A stretch of 64,000 bases of DNA. It comes from Epithemia pelagica (lineage: Eukaryota; Bacillariophyta; Bacillariophyceae; Surirellales; Surirellaceae). Shown piece by piece: positions 31,501 through 39,681 of the stretch (the first letter of the stretch is position 1; the number at the start of each line of letters is the position of its first letter). Made by a program: the position numbers and the translations under genes. The stretch spans positions 620,001 to 684,000 of the forward strand of contig OX337230.1 of NCBI GenBank assembly GCA_946965045.2. Reading direction: 5' to 3'. Below the pieces are notes generated by a model that was not told the DNA's origin, did no database searches, and saw only the letters and a program-made list of their open reading frames with translations.

Positions 31501-31866
31501 CTTTTTGGTTCGATCTTGCCTCATGACCAGTTTCGTTTCTCCTCCATCAACCACCGAGAGTGGTGATGAGCGTTGGGCGATGGTGCTTGTGGATGAGTTC
31601 CGTTGTGTTGTTGTTGTTGTTGTTGTCACGGTCGAATTGTGGGTCGCATCCATGGATAGCTTTGATGCACCACGAACCAAATAGGAGGTCGTCCATCCAC
31701 CCTTGTTGGATTTGGTTGTGTGAAACGCAAGGGGAGACACGGAACCCGTCGTACTGGAACAAACAAACGAGTCCACAACCACCATCCCATGGAGTGTTGC
31801 GGCCATGGTCCACACCAAAATTCTCCCAAAAGGACAACGAAACAGAGGGACTCTTGGAATCATCAT
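28573..31866 (-). CDS. Pentatricopeptide repeat (PPR) protein
   Basis: 1097 residues from 31866; a second Met at residue 21 is an alternative start. The leader is hydrophobic and ends in a Ser/Thr-rich region, so organelle import is likely, but plastid and mitochondrion cannot be separated. A basic Lys/Arg-rich linker (about residues 120-200) precedes many degenerate 35-residue helical repeats, for example VVSYNTCLKAYAK with EAQALLQEM, TYNSLVGAWA with RAQTLLDLLEE, and ITYNSCIQAWARRG. At least ten can be counted from about residue 250 to 1080; Ser/Thr/Asn inserts split some of them. PPR proteins bind organelle RNA in a sequence-specific way for processing, stability or translation. No SMR or DYW domain is visible at the end. 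The 3' end is only 132 bp from the methyltransferase stop. Confidence 0.88.
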   Translation of the reverse strand: MMIPRVPLFRCPFGRILVWTMAATLHGMVVVDSFVCSSTTGSVSPLAFHTTKSNKGGWTTSYLVRGASKLSMDATHNSTVTTTTTTTQRNSSTSTIAQRSSPLSVVDGGETKLVMRQDRTKKTSKGSASKRHKGKHQHGPLKNSSRRFGTAHHHLNRNHTKPTNPKQHRRRRSARKSSVASTSPNATAKAILSFNQKLSRMLRHSRYSPKSVRKADALLWQRVEPVLSNLNRSASHVNSSAINNNHNHTAPFLFDVISFNIVMLGWSRQASSQGAEQAHVWLHRLWQLAPRVMADEYSYCAVLNAHAQARSVAHAQAAQHLLHQILARSSWNNQKPPSDRLHNAVLNAWADSGHAQAGLKARAVLRQLQAHPVLHPTVVSYNTCLKAYAKTPGQAPEAQALLQEMKQHTGSSVQPNRVSYTTCIHAWAQTLKQAQQEQIETSSSSSSSWSSSNSLSSSSNRALQAHCVRQIRSLLHELEDLYHQTHDETLRPDWYTYTSVLAAQAIPPLEVWNRMTRQQHHHQGVVRPNAAFLNTILYLLGQALEKRQEHSRTNNNSNRNASSTTTSCSTTAEIAETLLRQMQHQSYYEPPSTTNTTSTTRTVASSTTSTTTKDHAAVDQTRPCKVTYTSVMAVWAHCGTVEAAIRAEQLLDELQGLWEETRHVKYLPTAKSFGSVLTAWNKAAAAASLDGSSSQQDKEQIAAWQRHANKTCTESFTILEHCLELEQRMHKLYLSTQSPELAPHTIIFFQLFQLIASTRDPLAALRAKQLLEQMNDYATNQGHVQVRPDSNVMATFLNALTKTGVGNVVELAQHILEQVEEGYRNGMGHFKPTSLLYSAVLQAYAKSASRQGASQAQALLDHTKQLYKQGKIYAKPTVLFYNAVMDAYARSNAGAPAAERAEALLFEMMRKAEAGDPSLQPTTRSFNAAILAWKNARVSDGPLRAESLLRIMQERNDTACRPDLVTYNSLVGAWATSRHAHAPQRAQTLLDLLEEQTMAGGVVGLQPDRITYNSCIQAWARRGAANEATALVERMMQWRSRDGYRPVHPDDTTLTSVRLAWSRCRPLDDDAAEQELQRVERLIRNSMQQQPATNDPS

Positions 31867-32284
31867 CCTTTCGTTTCACAAACACTGCCTCACTGAGGAA
31901 GAACCAGACCGGATTTTCGGTTCGGCTTGATCATTATTGTCTCGGGCGGCACAACCGCCATTGCCATTGTGGGTGATACAGAAAACAGAACACAAAGAAA
32001 ATTCTGTCGTGGGTTTCAGCGACCTTCCTGCGACTTCATGATGAGTCAATACGCGGGACTGGATTTGAGTCATGCGGGACTCCGTCGGATCCGTTATCCG
32101 TTGGACGACGTCGTGTTTCGTGTTCTCTTTTCTTTTTCGCGTATCTTTTCATCCTTGTCACTGGGTCAATGGACAACACACAAAACGGAGACTCATTCTT
32201 CTGTTAGGACATATCGAGATACCAGAGTTCAAATCTTTTTTTCTCTTTCTCTTGACACAACACGAACCAACGAAGGACGCCATC
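31867..32284. promoter_or_regulatory. Divergent promoter region
   Basis: 418 bp between the starts of the PPR gene and the methylthioribose kinase gene. The part next to the kinase is pyrimidine-rich (TTTTTTTCTCTTTCTCTTG near 32236). No defined factor site was seen. Confidence 0.4.
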
Positions 32285-33730
32285 ATGAGCGACGCACCCT
32301 CGAAACAACAAGCCGCCGAAATCTTGACGGCCGAAACCATTCCCTCCTATCTGCAAGAGCAGTGTTGGGACGACTTGCACGACAAAGTGCCGGCCTTGCA
32401 ATCCCTCCGTCCCACCGACTTGCCATCGGCATTGACTGTCACGCCCATTGCGGGTGGCAATGTCAATTATGCCTTTTGCTTGACCTTTGCCACACCCAAC
32501 CACAAAACGACGGTCTTTTTGAAACAAGCACCGGAATTTGTGGCCATTTTTGGACCCGATGGATTTCCCTTGACCTCGCAACGCATGCAACGCGAAATCA
32601 ACGTCTACCACGAATGGTCCACCTTGCTGGGAACCACCTTGGCGGCTCGGTATCTGCCGCAAATTTATCATTTTGATCGTACGTACCACACAAAACACAC
32701 ATATGGATGATCAATGGTGTCCGTTCGACCACAGGACCGTGGCTCACGAGTGTGTATGTCTGTTTCCCTCTTGCCTTGTTTTCTTCGTCTCTTGGATCGT
32801 TTACTCTGTGTTTGTGTGCCTGTGTCAGGTTCCCATATGGCGGTCGTGATGGAATTTTTGGAGGGGTTTGAATTGTTGGATCATGTCTTGGTCCAGGATC
32901 CCTCCACGACAACGTCGACGTCGTCCCTGGACTTTCATGAATCCGTCGCGAGTAGTTTGGGCGATTTCATGGGACGGACTCATGCCTTGACACATGCCTC
33001 GTACATTTCCACCGACCGTCGATTGGCCTACACGTCCAACTATGAAAATCGAGAAATGCGCGACATTCAATTGGAATTTGTCTTTACCAAATGTTACCAA
33101 GAAGCGACGGATGAACAACGGGCTGGCTTGGAGTTGACTCCGGAATTTCTGGCGCAAGTCAAATTGCTCCGGGACCAATACAATGGTCAACGAGATGCCG
33201 AGAATTTTGTCTTGAACCATGGCGATTTGCATCCAGGCAGTGTCATGGTCCATCCCACCACGGGACACGCCAAGGTGATTGATCCCGAATTTACCGTCTA
33301 TGGACCACCGGGATTGGATGTGGGCAGTCTCTTGTCGGGCTACATTTTGGGGGCCATTCATCAAGCCCATGCTGGACATATCGCGGCCGCCCAGGAACTG
33401 GTCCAAGCCTCCCAAGCCATTTGGAAGCACTATCTCGCTGCCCTCCAAGCCGTCTGGTCGTCGTCGTCCAACAACAACAAACCAAGTCTCGACGACGTGA
33501 TGCAACGCATTGCCATTGAATCCGTGGGATTCGCGGCGGCCGAAGTGTGTCGAACCGCCTTGGAATTTGCCGGAGGACGCAAATGGTTGCAATTTGACGA
33601 CCCGACCGTCAAGGCGGCGGCCAAAAAGAATGCCTTGACCTTGGTGCAACAGTGCATGGTGGACCGACATGCCGGAGGCATGGACTTGCTATGGACCGAA
33701 ATGACCAAGGCCATTGAACGAGTTGGATAA
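32285..33730 (+). CDS. mtnK: 5-methylthioribose kinase, two exons
   Basis: The exons are 32285-32678 and 32829-33730 (intron GTACGT...CAG, 150 bp), giving 431 residues. The join yields YHFDRSHMAVVMEFLEG. Family marks are IAGGNVNYAF (nucleotide-binding loop) near residue 58, FLKQAPE (catalytic Lys), NHGDLHPGSVM near 33216 (catalytic HGDLH loop) and VIDPEFTVYGPPGLDVG near 33278, which matches the DxEFAFYGPxGFD motif of MtnK. The enzyme phosphorylates methylthioribose with ATP in the methionine salvage cycle, recycling the product of polyamine and ethylene-type reactions. Length is close to the usual 400-430. No targeting leader is evident, so a cytosolic location is likely. None of the adjacent genes belongs to the pathway. 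Confidence 0.93.
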
Positions 33731-34199
33731 AAGAGAGAGAGAGAGATGTAGAGAGAGTGATGACCAGCGGGCAAAAATTAGAGAGACTCATGTCCAAGAC
33801 GCTCATGGCGCCCGATACACACGGTCCTGACGCAATCGACGAATCCGCTTCTAACTTGTAGAAATACCATGCTTTGTTGATCGAGTAATATTTGCTAGCA
33901 TCTACACTTTCTGCTTTATAGACGGCTACACTTGAAAATATTGAAATGTCGAGAGACCAAACACTTGTTCCGAGGAAATTTTGCAAAGAGTCAACGAAAA
34001 TGGTGCAGATGAACTTGCAACGTTTCAAGGGAACTATAGGTAGACTAGTCAGTAATATATGGCCGTATCAAGCAATTAGACTGGAGCTACAACTTTCATT
34101 TCGCAACAATAATACTACCACAAAGCATGGTGCCGCATCCCATATATTTGTGTTAATCCTACAATTTGACGTTGGCATCCACAAGGCTCGTTTGTGCAA
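33731..34199. other. Convergent intergenic spacer
   Basis: A GA repeat (GAGAGAGAGAG near 33733) follows the kinase stop codon. The rest is A/T-rich DNA without a coding frame of note. Confidence 0.5.
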
Positions 34200-36137
34200 T
34201 TAAAACAAAACGTCTCCCGATGTTCCATTGTCATCCTCTTCTTCATCGTCCAATGCCATGAGATCATTTTCAATTGCTACCTTTTCGTGATAGAGTTTGG
34301 CCATGCGTGTTTTTGCCTGTTCTGCCATGTTGGTTTCGCGAATCGTTTGAAATCGAGCAATGTTCTTTTCGGCCTCCGACAATTGCTGACTCACCAACTC
34401 CAACTTGCGATCCAACTTTCCTCGCTTGATTTCGGCCGGACTCTTGCGCTTGGCGGCCATGAGAGCCGCCTTATAACGAGACTTTTTCTTCCCACTCGCC
34501 GCCACCTGTTGCTGAAGCTGGTCCTCTTCATCCTCTTCCAAATCGACCAATGCCACAAGTTCTTGCTCAATCTCCACCTTTTTGTTGTACAAGTCCACCA
34601 TTCGTGTCTTGGCTTGCGTGGCCATGTCGATATCGTCAATGCCATGGAAACGAGCAAAGTTCTGTTCCGCGTCCGTCAGCTGACTACTGATACGTTCGAG
34701 CTTACGTTCCAGTTTCGTCCGCTTCTTTTCTTCAGCGTTCCCACCAATGCTTATAGCGGCTGCCGCAAGGCGTTTCCGACTATTGCTAAGCAGACTCTGC
34801 TTTCCTCCTGAATTCTCCAATGCTCCAAGGTTGTCCAGCGCACCCAAAACCTTGCCCAGCGTTTCAGCAAGGTAGGCAGTGTTGTTGTTGCCCGCCGAGA
34901 GTGACGGAGCCTGTTTCTTGGAAGATTTGGGCTTTCCCATTGATTTTCGGGGTGTGCTTGAAGGAAAATGATCTCCCTCTTGAGAGTCCTTGTTCGCTCT
35001 CCACGGAAAGTTGAGCGCATCCAGTTTCTGGACACGTTCACTGGAGACGGGAGACAAGCGCCCTTCTTGCAATTTCTTGCCCAGCCAATACTTTTGATTA
35101 CGAGTCCAGTCATGCAATCGCTTACTGTCCGCGTCTTTTCGATCGGAAACTACCGTGGTTCCATTATCTTGATAGTACTTGGAGAGTCGTTCGTACATGA
35201 TATCCCACTTCATGCTGTTCACCGTTTTGTTTTTCTTGTTCCTTTCGTCCGTATCGTCGTCATTGGTAGTCGGGAATGCGTCGATCGCCGCCGTGGCACC
35301 AAGGGGATGAGAATGAGATGGTTCGTTGGTGGTCGTGATGGCGGAACCAGCCCAATCAAAGCCTATACTTGTAAGCCTCTGGATGCGCTCGACATAAATA
35401 TCCGCCATTTGATCTCCTTCTTCCTCTTTTCGTTTGGCTAGCAAGTAGCGTTGGTTGCGAACCCAATCCGCAAATCTCTTGAATTCCAGATTTCCATCGT
35501 TCTGGTACCGGACACGTGTGTGACCATACTCGTTGCGAAACTCTACCAATCGATTAAAGTACTCATCCCAACTGGCTCGTGCGGCCACGGCATGCTTCTC
35601 CTGACTATCTCTTGTCACACTAAAGCCATCGTCTTTAATGGTTTTAAACATTTGAGACTTCATGGGTGGTTTGAGAGTTTCGGCCATGAGGTTTTGAAGC
35701 AAGGGTTGCAAGGTGCGATAAATCTCAACCGTCTCCTCGAGGCCTCGATTTCGTGGAAAGGATTCCAAGTTACCATCGAGAGGGGTGTCGCAAATGGGAC
35801 AGAGCATGTAACTATTGGTGGAGATTGCTTGCGCCCAGGCGGATGACAAGCAATCACTGCAAAAGTTGTGCTGACAGGGGGAGACGCTCACTGGAGATTG
35901 ATAGAGTCTCTTGCAAATGAAGCAGGTCAGGGATCCTTCCAATTTGGCCAGAGCCGTCAAGGTCTGCTGATATCCGTTGGACATGGGAACACCGACACCG
36001 GGGCCAGGTTGTTGTTGTTGTTGCTGCTGTTGTTGGGGCGCTGCGTTATGATGATGCGTTTGCGATTCCGAAGCCGACGACAGCAAGGACAACCAGCCGC
36101 CGTCCGACACCTTGAAGTCTCCGTTTCCCAAACTCAT
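34200..36137 (-). CDS. RING finger protein with two helicase-associated (HA) domains and a duplicated coiled coil
   Basis: 645 residues from the ATG at 36137; the frame extends 16 codons further to a TTG only. A C3HC4 RING lies at about residues 72-116 (CFIC-PCQHNFCSDCL-CPIC) and is followed by NRGLEETVEIYRTLQPLL. Two helicase-associated domains follow at about 190-262 (SWDEYFNRLVEFRNEYGH to IGFDW) and 311-379 (KWDIMYERLSKYYQDNG to LNFPW). The end has two related coiled coils of about 60 residues (KLERKLERISSQL and KLDRKLELVSQQL, each with a QAKTRM segment), an internal duplication. HA domains are common in diatom and bacterial proteins and are thought to bind nucleic acid. A nuclear ubiquitin ligase is plausible; the target is unknown. 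Confidence 0.82.
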   Translation of the reverse strand: MSLGNGDFKVSDGGWLSLLSSASESQTHHHNAAPQQQQQQQQQPGPGVGVPMSNGYQQTLTALAKLEGSLTCFICKRLYQSPVSVSPCQHNFCSDCLSSAWAQAISTNSYMLCPICDTPLDGNLESFPRNRGLEETVEIYRTLQPLLQNLMAETLKPPMKSQMFKTIKDDGFSVTRDSQEKHAVAARASWDEYFNRLVEFRNEYGHTRVRYQNDGNLEFKRFADWVRNQRYLLAKRKEEEGDQMADIYVERIQRLTSIGFDWAGSAITTTNEPSHSHPLGATAAIDAFPTTNDDDTDERNKKNKTVNSMKWDIMYERLSKYYQDNGTTVVSDRKDADSKRLHDWTRNQKYWLGKKLQEGRLSPVSSERVQKLDALNFPWRANKDSQEGDHFPSSTPRKSMGKPKSSKKQAPSLSAGNNNTAYLAETLGKVLGALDNLGALENSGGKQSLLSNSRKRLAAAAISIGGNAEEKKRTKLERKLERISSQLTDAEQNFARFHGIDDIDMATQAKTRMVDLYNKKVEIEQELVALVDLEEDEEDQLQQQVAASGKKKSRYKAALMAAKRKSPAEIKRGKLDRKLELVSQQLSEAEKNIARFQTIRETNMAEQAKTRMAKLYHEKVAIENDLMALDDEEEDDNGTSGDVLF

Positions 36138-37166
36138 GGTGGTGCTATTACTAATCCAGCGGACCGACTCCACCGCCGCTGCCAATTCCCTATACTATTT
36201 CATAATGAAGCCTTGTGGTGTGAGATGGTGACAAGAAGGATCCATAGAACTCGGAACCACAACCTGCTCCTCTTATCTAATCTATCATGACTTTTGCTTA
36301 CTTACCGCCGACTGATCAGCACAATGAAATGAATTCAGATTCAGCGGGCAAACGTCTGCTTGTTTGTGGAACGGTCGTAGAGTTGAATAGACGGACAGGA
36401 CGCTGCTTCTTTTTTCTGTTTTCGATTTGTGTAGTGCGTATGGTGTGTGTGTGTGGCGTGGGCTTGGAGGCTTGACTGCTGGTTAACCGATCAGATGGGA
36501 TCTTTCAACTGAAAATTCTCTTACTGACATCGGAAGCGCTAGCCACTATACGATAATTAGTACTCTGGAAGAAACGGACTAAGAAGCGTTCTCGTGACGA
36601 AGAGAACTTTTAGCTCAGACACCCAACAAGCGAATCTAAAAAGCACAGTTTCTAGCTTCTATCCTGGTAGGAGTCTCCTATCCATACTATATGGAAGGGA
36701 GATGGGAGTAGCTAGAGAGATAAAATTACAATCGATCTGAATGGACCTAGACACAACCCAATTCAAGTTGATCGTCTGTGAGACAATCTCCGTAAGGCTT
36801 ACAACGTGGTTCGATTTTGTTACAGGGGAACGGACCAAATTGCCGGCACCGTCAACGTTCGAGTGATCCATGGACATGCCTTAGAACTCAATGAAACCTC
36901 CTTTCATTGGACACAAATGACCTCAAAGGAGACAAATTTGCACTGCAAGAACATTCAAGTATACTAGGCCCCTCAGATCAAGCCCATCATCTTTGATGGA
37001 AATCCAATGATTCGGCTTGCATATTTGAGCTGGAGAGGACCTTTAGTCCCAACCCCTACTCGTAAGAGACGTATTGTCTGCTTACGACTGAACCATGCTG
37101 AAACTATTCGCCACTGCCACATTCTTCTCGAAGCGTTGTCTTTTCCAGAGTAGAACGATGCCTTAT
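36138..37166. other. Intergenic region
   Basis: About 1 kb upstream of the RING-HA gene. It contains an imperfect palindrome around TAGGAGTCTCCTA at 36668-36680 and little else. A GGTTCGATT at 36810 is not part of a tRNA fold. Confidence 0.45.
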
Positions 37167-37516
37167 CTAGCCGCGCTGTGTGAGTTTGGACGGTTCCGCA
37201 GGCGTCACCACCTTGGATTTCTTAGTGCTGCTCCTGACACTTCTGGCTCCTCTTCGTGCTCCCCGAGGGTGGGGAGGTTGTCCTTTTTGTTGCGAGGGTA
37301 CCATGCCTGGTTGCAAAGATGCAGAAGTGGATTGCGCCGGTTGCGAAGCTCCTTTCGGACCTCCAGCACTGCGTTGCTGGGACGGATGAGGATGGTCTTG
37401 TGGTGGTTGTTGCTCTTGCATAGCATACGGAGTACCACCCCGAGCAGAACGATGCTTTGTCTTACCCCGACTAGAACGATGCTTTGTCTTAACCCCGACT
37501 AGAACGATGCTTTGTC
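37167..37516 (-). pseudogene. Detached former C-terminal coding tail of the mTERF-exonuclease gene
   Basis: From the last minisatellite unit (near 37467) the minus strand stays open to a stop at 37167 and encodes a hydrophilic Pro/Gln/Ser/Lys tail of about 95 residues (MQEQQPPQDHPHPSQQ). Read through a single repeat unit, this tail is in frame with KTKHRS at the end of the neighbouring gene. Extra repeat units put a TAA in between and shift the frame, so the tail is no longer translated as part of that protein unless the units are spliced or skipped. Confidence 0.55.
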
Positions 37517-37550
37517 TTAACCCCGACTAGAACGATGCTTTGTCTTAGTC
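37441..37550 (-). repeat. Four-unit 27-28 bp minisatellite at the 3' end of a coding sequence
   Basis: Four near-identical units lie head to tail, each containing AGAACGATGCTTTGTCTTA on the plus strand. Two are 28 bp and two are 27 bp long. On the minus strand the unit encodes KTKHRSSRG, and the first unit ends in the stop codon of the mTERF-exonuclease gene at 37517-37519. Confidence 0.92.
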
Positions 37551-39475
37551 TTACCCCCAGTAGAACAAGTTGGTAGATTCAGTTTGCCTCCTCGCTCCGC
37601 TTCGGCTAGAATAACTGGAAGGACGGCCGCATCCAACGCAGCGTATTCCAGTTGCTCAGCCGAAAGGGGGCGCTTTGTCCAGGACGAGAAACCATCATCT
37701 TCTTTGAATGCTCGGTCTTTGTCGAGCTGCATTTGTTCGTCGGAAAGCAGACTCACAAATTCCGCCAAACCTGGTATAGTTTCATCGTCCTTCCACAACT
37801 CCTGTAAATCCATTACTGGATTTGCTTTGCAGTTCAATTTGGTACCTAATACATTACCGAGTCCTTTTAAATCATTGTGAGGGTTGAATCCGAGGACAAG
37901 TTTCTCTTGAAACATTCGAACCATGAACTGACGACACCTTACTCGAAAGCTCTTGTTCTGAACGGCGACCAACATATCGATAACATAGGTTGATAGTTCT
38001 CGTTTCGAATCATTGCGGAATGCAATTTGGAGAATTGCCGACTGGCCTCGGCTCAAGAATTCAGTGTCAATCGCAACGAGCCTGGGTGTGTTCATAACAT
38101 GATCTTCTGCTTTCTGTAACAACTCCTCCGAGTCGATCAAAATTGGTGGCGTGATAGAAGAAATGAGTTTCTCATTGACTGCGAAATCCTTGGAAAATGT
38201 TAATCCCTGAACCGCATGCAGAGCTTTCTTCCATCTTTTCACACGGTCCTCCATGGACAATTTTCTGGAAAAGGACTCATCCAAGTCGGTGGTTGGAATC
38301 ACCCTACAATTCCAAGGCCGCGGTGGTCCATGCAACCACTTGGTGAATCTATAACGATTCGGCGACGAGATAATGTTGATGTTGGCCAATGGATCTTTGT
38401 TTGCCGACCGCGTTCTTGTGATTCGATATTGTAGCCGGCACAGCCGTACTGCCAACAGTCCTGGATTATCAAGCAGGCTCATACGGAGCTCTTGTTGGTT
38501 ACCAAGGAAGACAGAATCCAAAAGGAGGTCTATCTTTTTAGGAATATCCTTGATTGCCAGCACAAGTGGTAAACGAAATATGATAGATCGAACAGCCTCA
38601 CGATCTCCCTTAAAAACGTCCACCAGGTGGTCGGCCTTGGACCTTAGGTGATGGAAGGAGTGATCGTTCTTATTCATGACAGCATGCCACAATCGTCGAG
38701 GGTCATGTGGAAGGGCTGCCCATGCATGAAACTCGCTTTTGGTCATAAAAAACACATGGTAGTAGAACGCACAGGGATCTTTTCCGGCCTCTATCAGTAC
38801 TTCGGCTCGTTTTCGCAAAGCGGGAAGTCCCTCACGCAAAATACCGACAGATTCACGAAGGAAATCTTTGAGAGCATGTTCTTTGCCTGCAAACACTCTT
38901 TCCCTCAAGTACATGGATCCATCCCACCTGGAATCAAACGACGAAGGCGGAAACCTACGAATGACCGATCCGATGATTTCCCTGTCTCCATAGAAAGATT
39001 TCCGGAAGAACTCCACCCGACTTTCCACTGTCTTGCTTTCACCCCACATCGAGTAATGTTTGCCACCAAAATAACTCAAATACTGCCTCATAAGATAATC
39101 CGATTCAACGCCAAACTCATCACGAATCATTTGTATGGATTTGCGTACATCGGACTCGGTGGAGTTCAAAAGTTCCCAGTCTTTTGTTTCCCATGGCGAA
39201 AGTCCAACCTCACGTTCAAGGAACGATACCATGCGATTTTTAAGGCCTGTGTCCCTTTTAGTGTTGCCATCGAAAACGGACGATGAACTAAAACAACAAC
39301 CTTGTGAACATTGCCATTTTCTCTTGAATCGAGCCAAGGCGATGTTGTTCAAAGAACTTCGTTTTCGCGTCGGTACATCAGCCAGAAGCCACTGATAGAG
39401 AAGCCCCTCAAATATTGAAGAGACCCTATTGTTCCTGGTTCCATTTGCTCTACAGCCGATTCTTGCAGCAATCAT
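37517..39475 (-). CDS. mTERF-repeat and DEDDy 3'-5' exonuclease fusion protein (copy 1), truncated by minisatellite
   Basis: 652 residues from 39475. The N-terminus (MIAARIGCRANGTRNNR) is basic and acidic-free, like a mitochondrial presequence. Residues about 90-380 hold mTERF-like helical repeats (EIIGSVIRRFPP, EAVRSIIFRLPLVLAI, ELRMSLLDNPGLLAV). Residues about 440-640 form an RNase D/WRN-type exonuclease: VAIDTEF (motif I, D and E), GFNPHNDLKGL (motif II) and LEYAALDAA (motif III, Y-x3-D, so DEDDy). mTERF repeats bind double-stranded organelle DNA or RNA; joined to an exonuclease they suggest guided nucleic-acid trimming in an organelle. A paralogue lies 206 bp upstream in the same direction. 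The stop codon lies inside a 28-bp tandem repeat and seems to cut off about 95 residues. Confidence 0.8.
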   Translation of the reverse strand: MIAARIGCRANGTRNNRVSSIFEGLLYQWLLADVPTRKRSSLNNIALARFKRKWQCSQGCCFSSSSVFDGNTKRDTGLKNRMVSFLEREVGLSPWETKDWELLNSTESDVRKSIQMIRDEFGVESDYLMRQYLSYFGGKHYSMWGESKTVESRVEFFRKSFYGDREIIGSVIRRFPPSSFDSRWDGSMYLRERVFAGKEHALKDFLRESVGILREGLPALRKRAEVLIEAGKDPCAFYYHVFFMTKSEFHAWAALPHDPRRLWHAVMNKNDHSFHHLRSKADHLVDVFKGDREAVRSIIFRLPLVLAIKDIPKKIDLLLDSVFLGNQQELRMSLLDNPGLLAVRLCRLQYRITRTRSANKDPLANINIISSPNRYRFTKWLHGPPRPWNCRVIPTTDLDESFSRKLSMEDRVKRWKKALHAVQGLTFSKDFAVNEKLISSITPPILIDSEELLQKAEDHVMNTPRLVAIDTEFLSRGQSAILQIAFRNDSKRELSTYVIDMLVAVQNKSFRVRCRQFMVRMFQEKLVLGFNPHNDLKGLGNVLGTKLNCKANPVMDLQELWKDDETIPGLAEFVSLLSDEQMQLDKDRAFKEDDGFSSWTKRPLSAEQLEYAALDAAVLPVILAEAERGGKLNLPTCSTGGKTKTKHRSSRG

Positions 39476-39681
39476 AATCCGTCATGGTTGGTTGTTCTGA
39501 ATGAAGATGAATCTTTCTCTTACTTTCTGTATCGCAGACGCACTGACTATAACACCGAGAGTACCACAATGAGCGAAAGAGAACATCACAACAAAATCTG
39601 GTGTGATTGGGCTACTCTCTACTCTGACTACATGCCTATCCAATAAAGGAAATCCTTTCGATAGAGTGGCGGAACGTAGTT

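Noticed and set aside
36800-36840. GGTTCGATT resembling a tRNA T-loop
   Set aside because: No matching acceptor stem, D-arm or anticodon arm within the right distance on either strand.
37095-37502. Plus-strand frame of 135 codons over the minisatellite
   Set aside because: The minus strand over the same stretch continues the exonuclease gene's frame and is more protein-like.
37441-37550. CRISPR-like array
   Set aside because: The units are contiguous without spacers, so it is a minisatellite.
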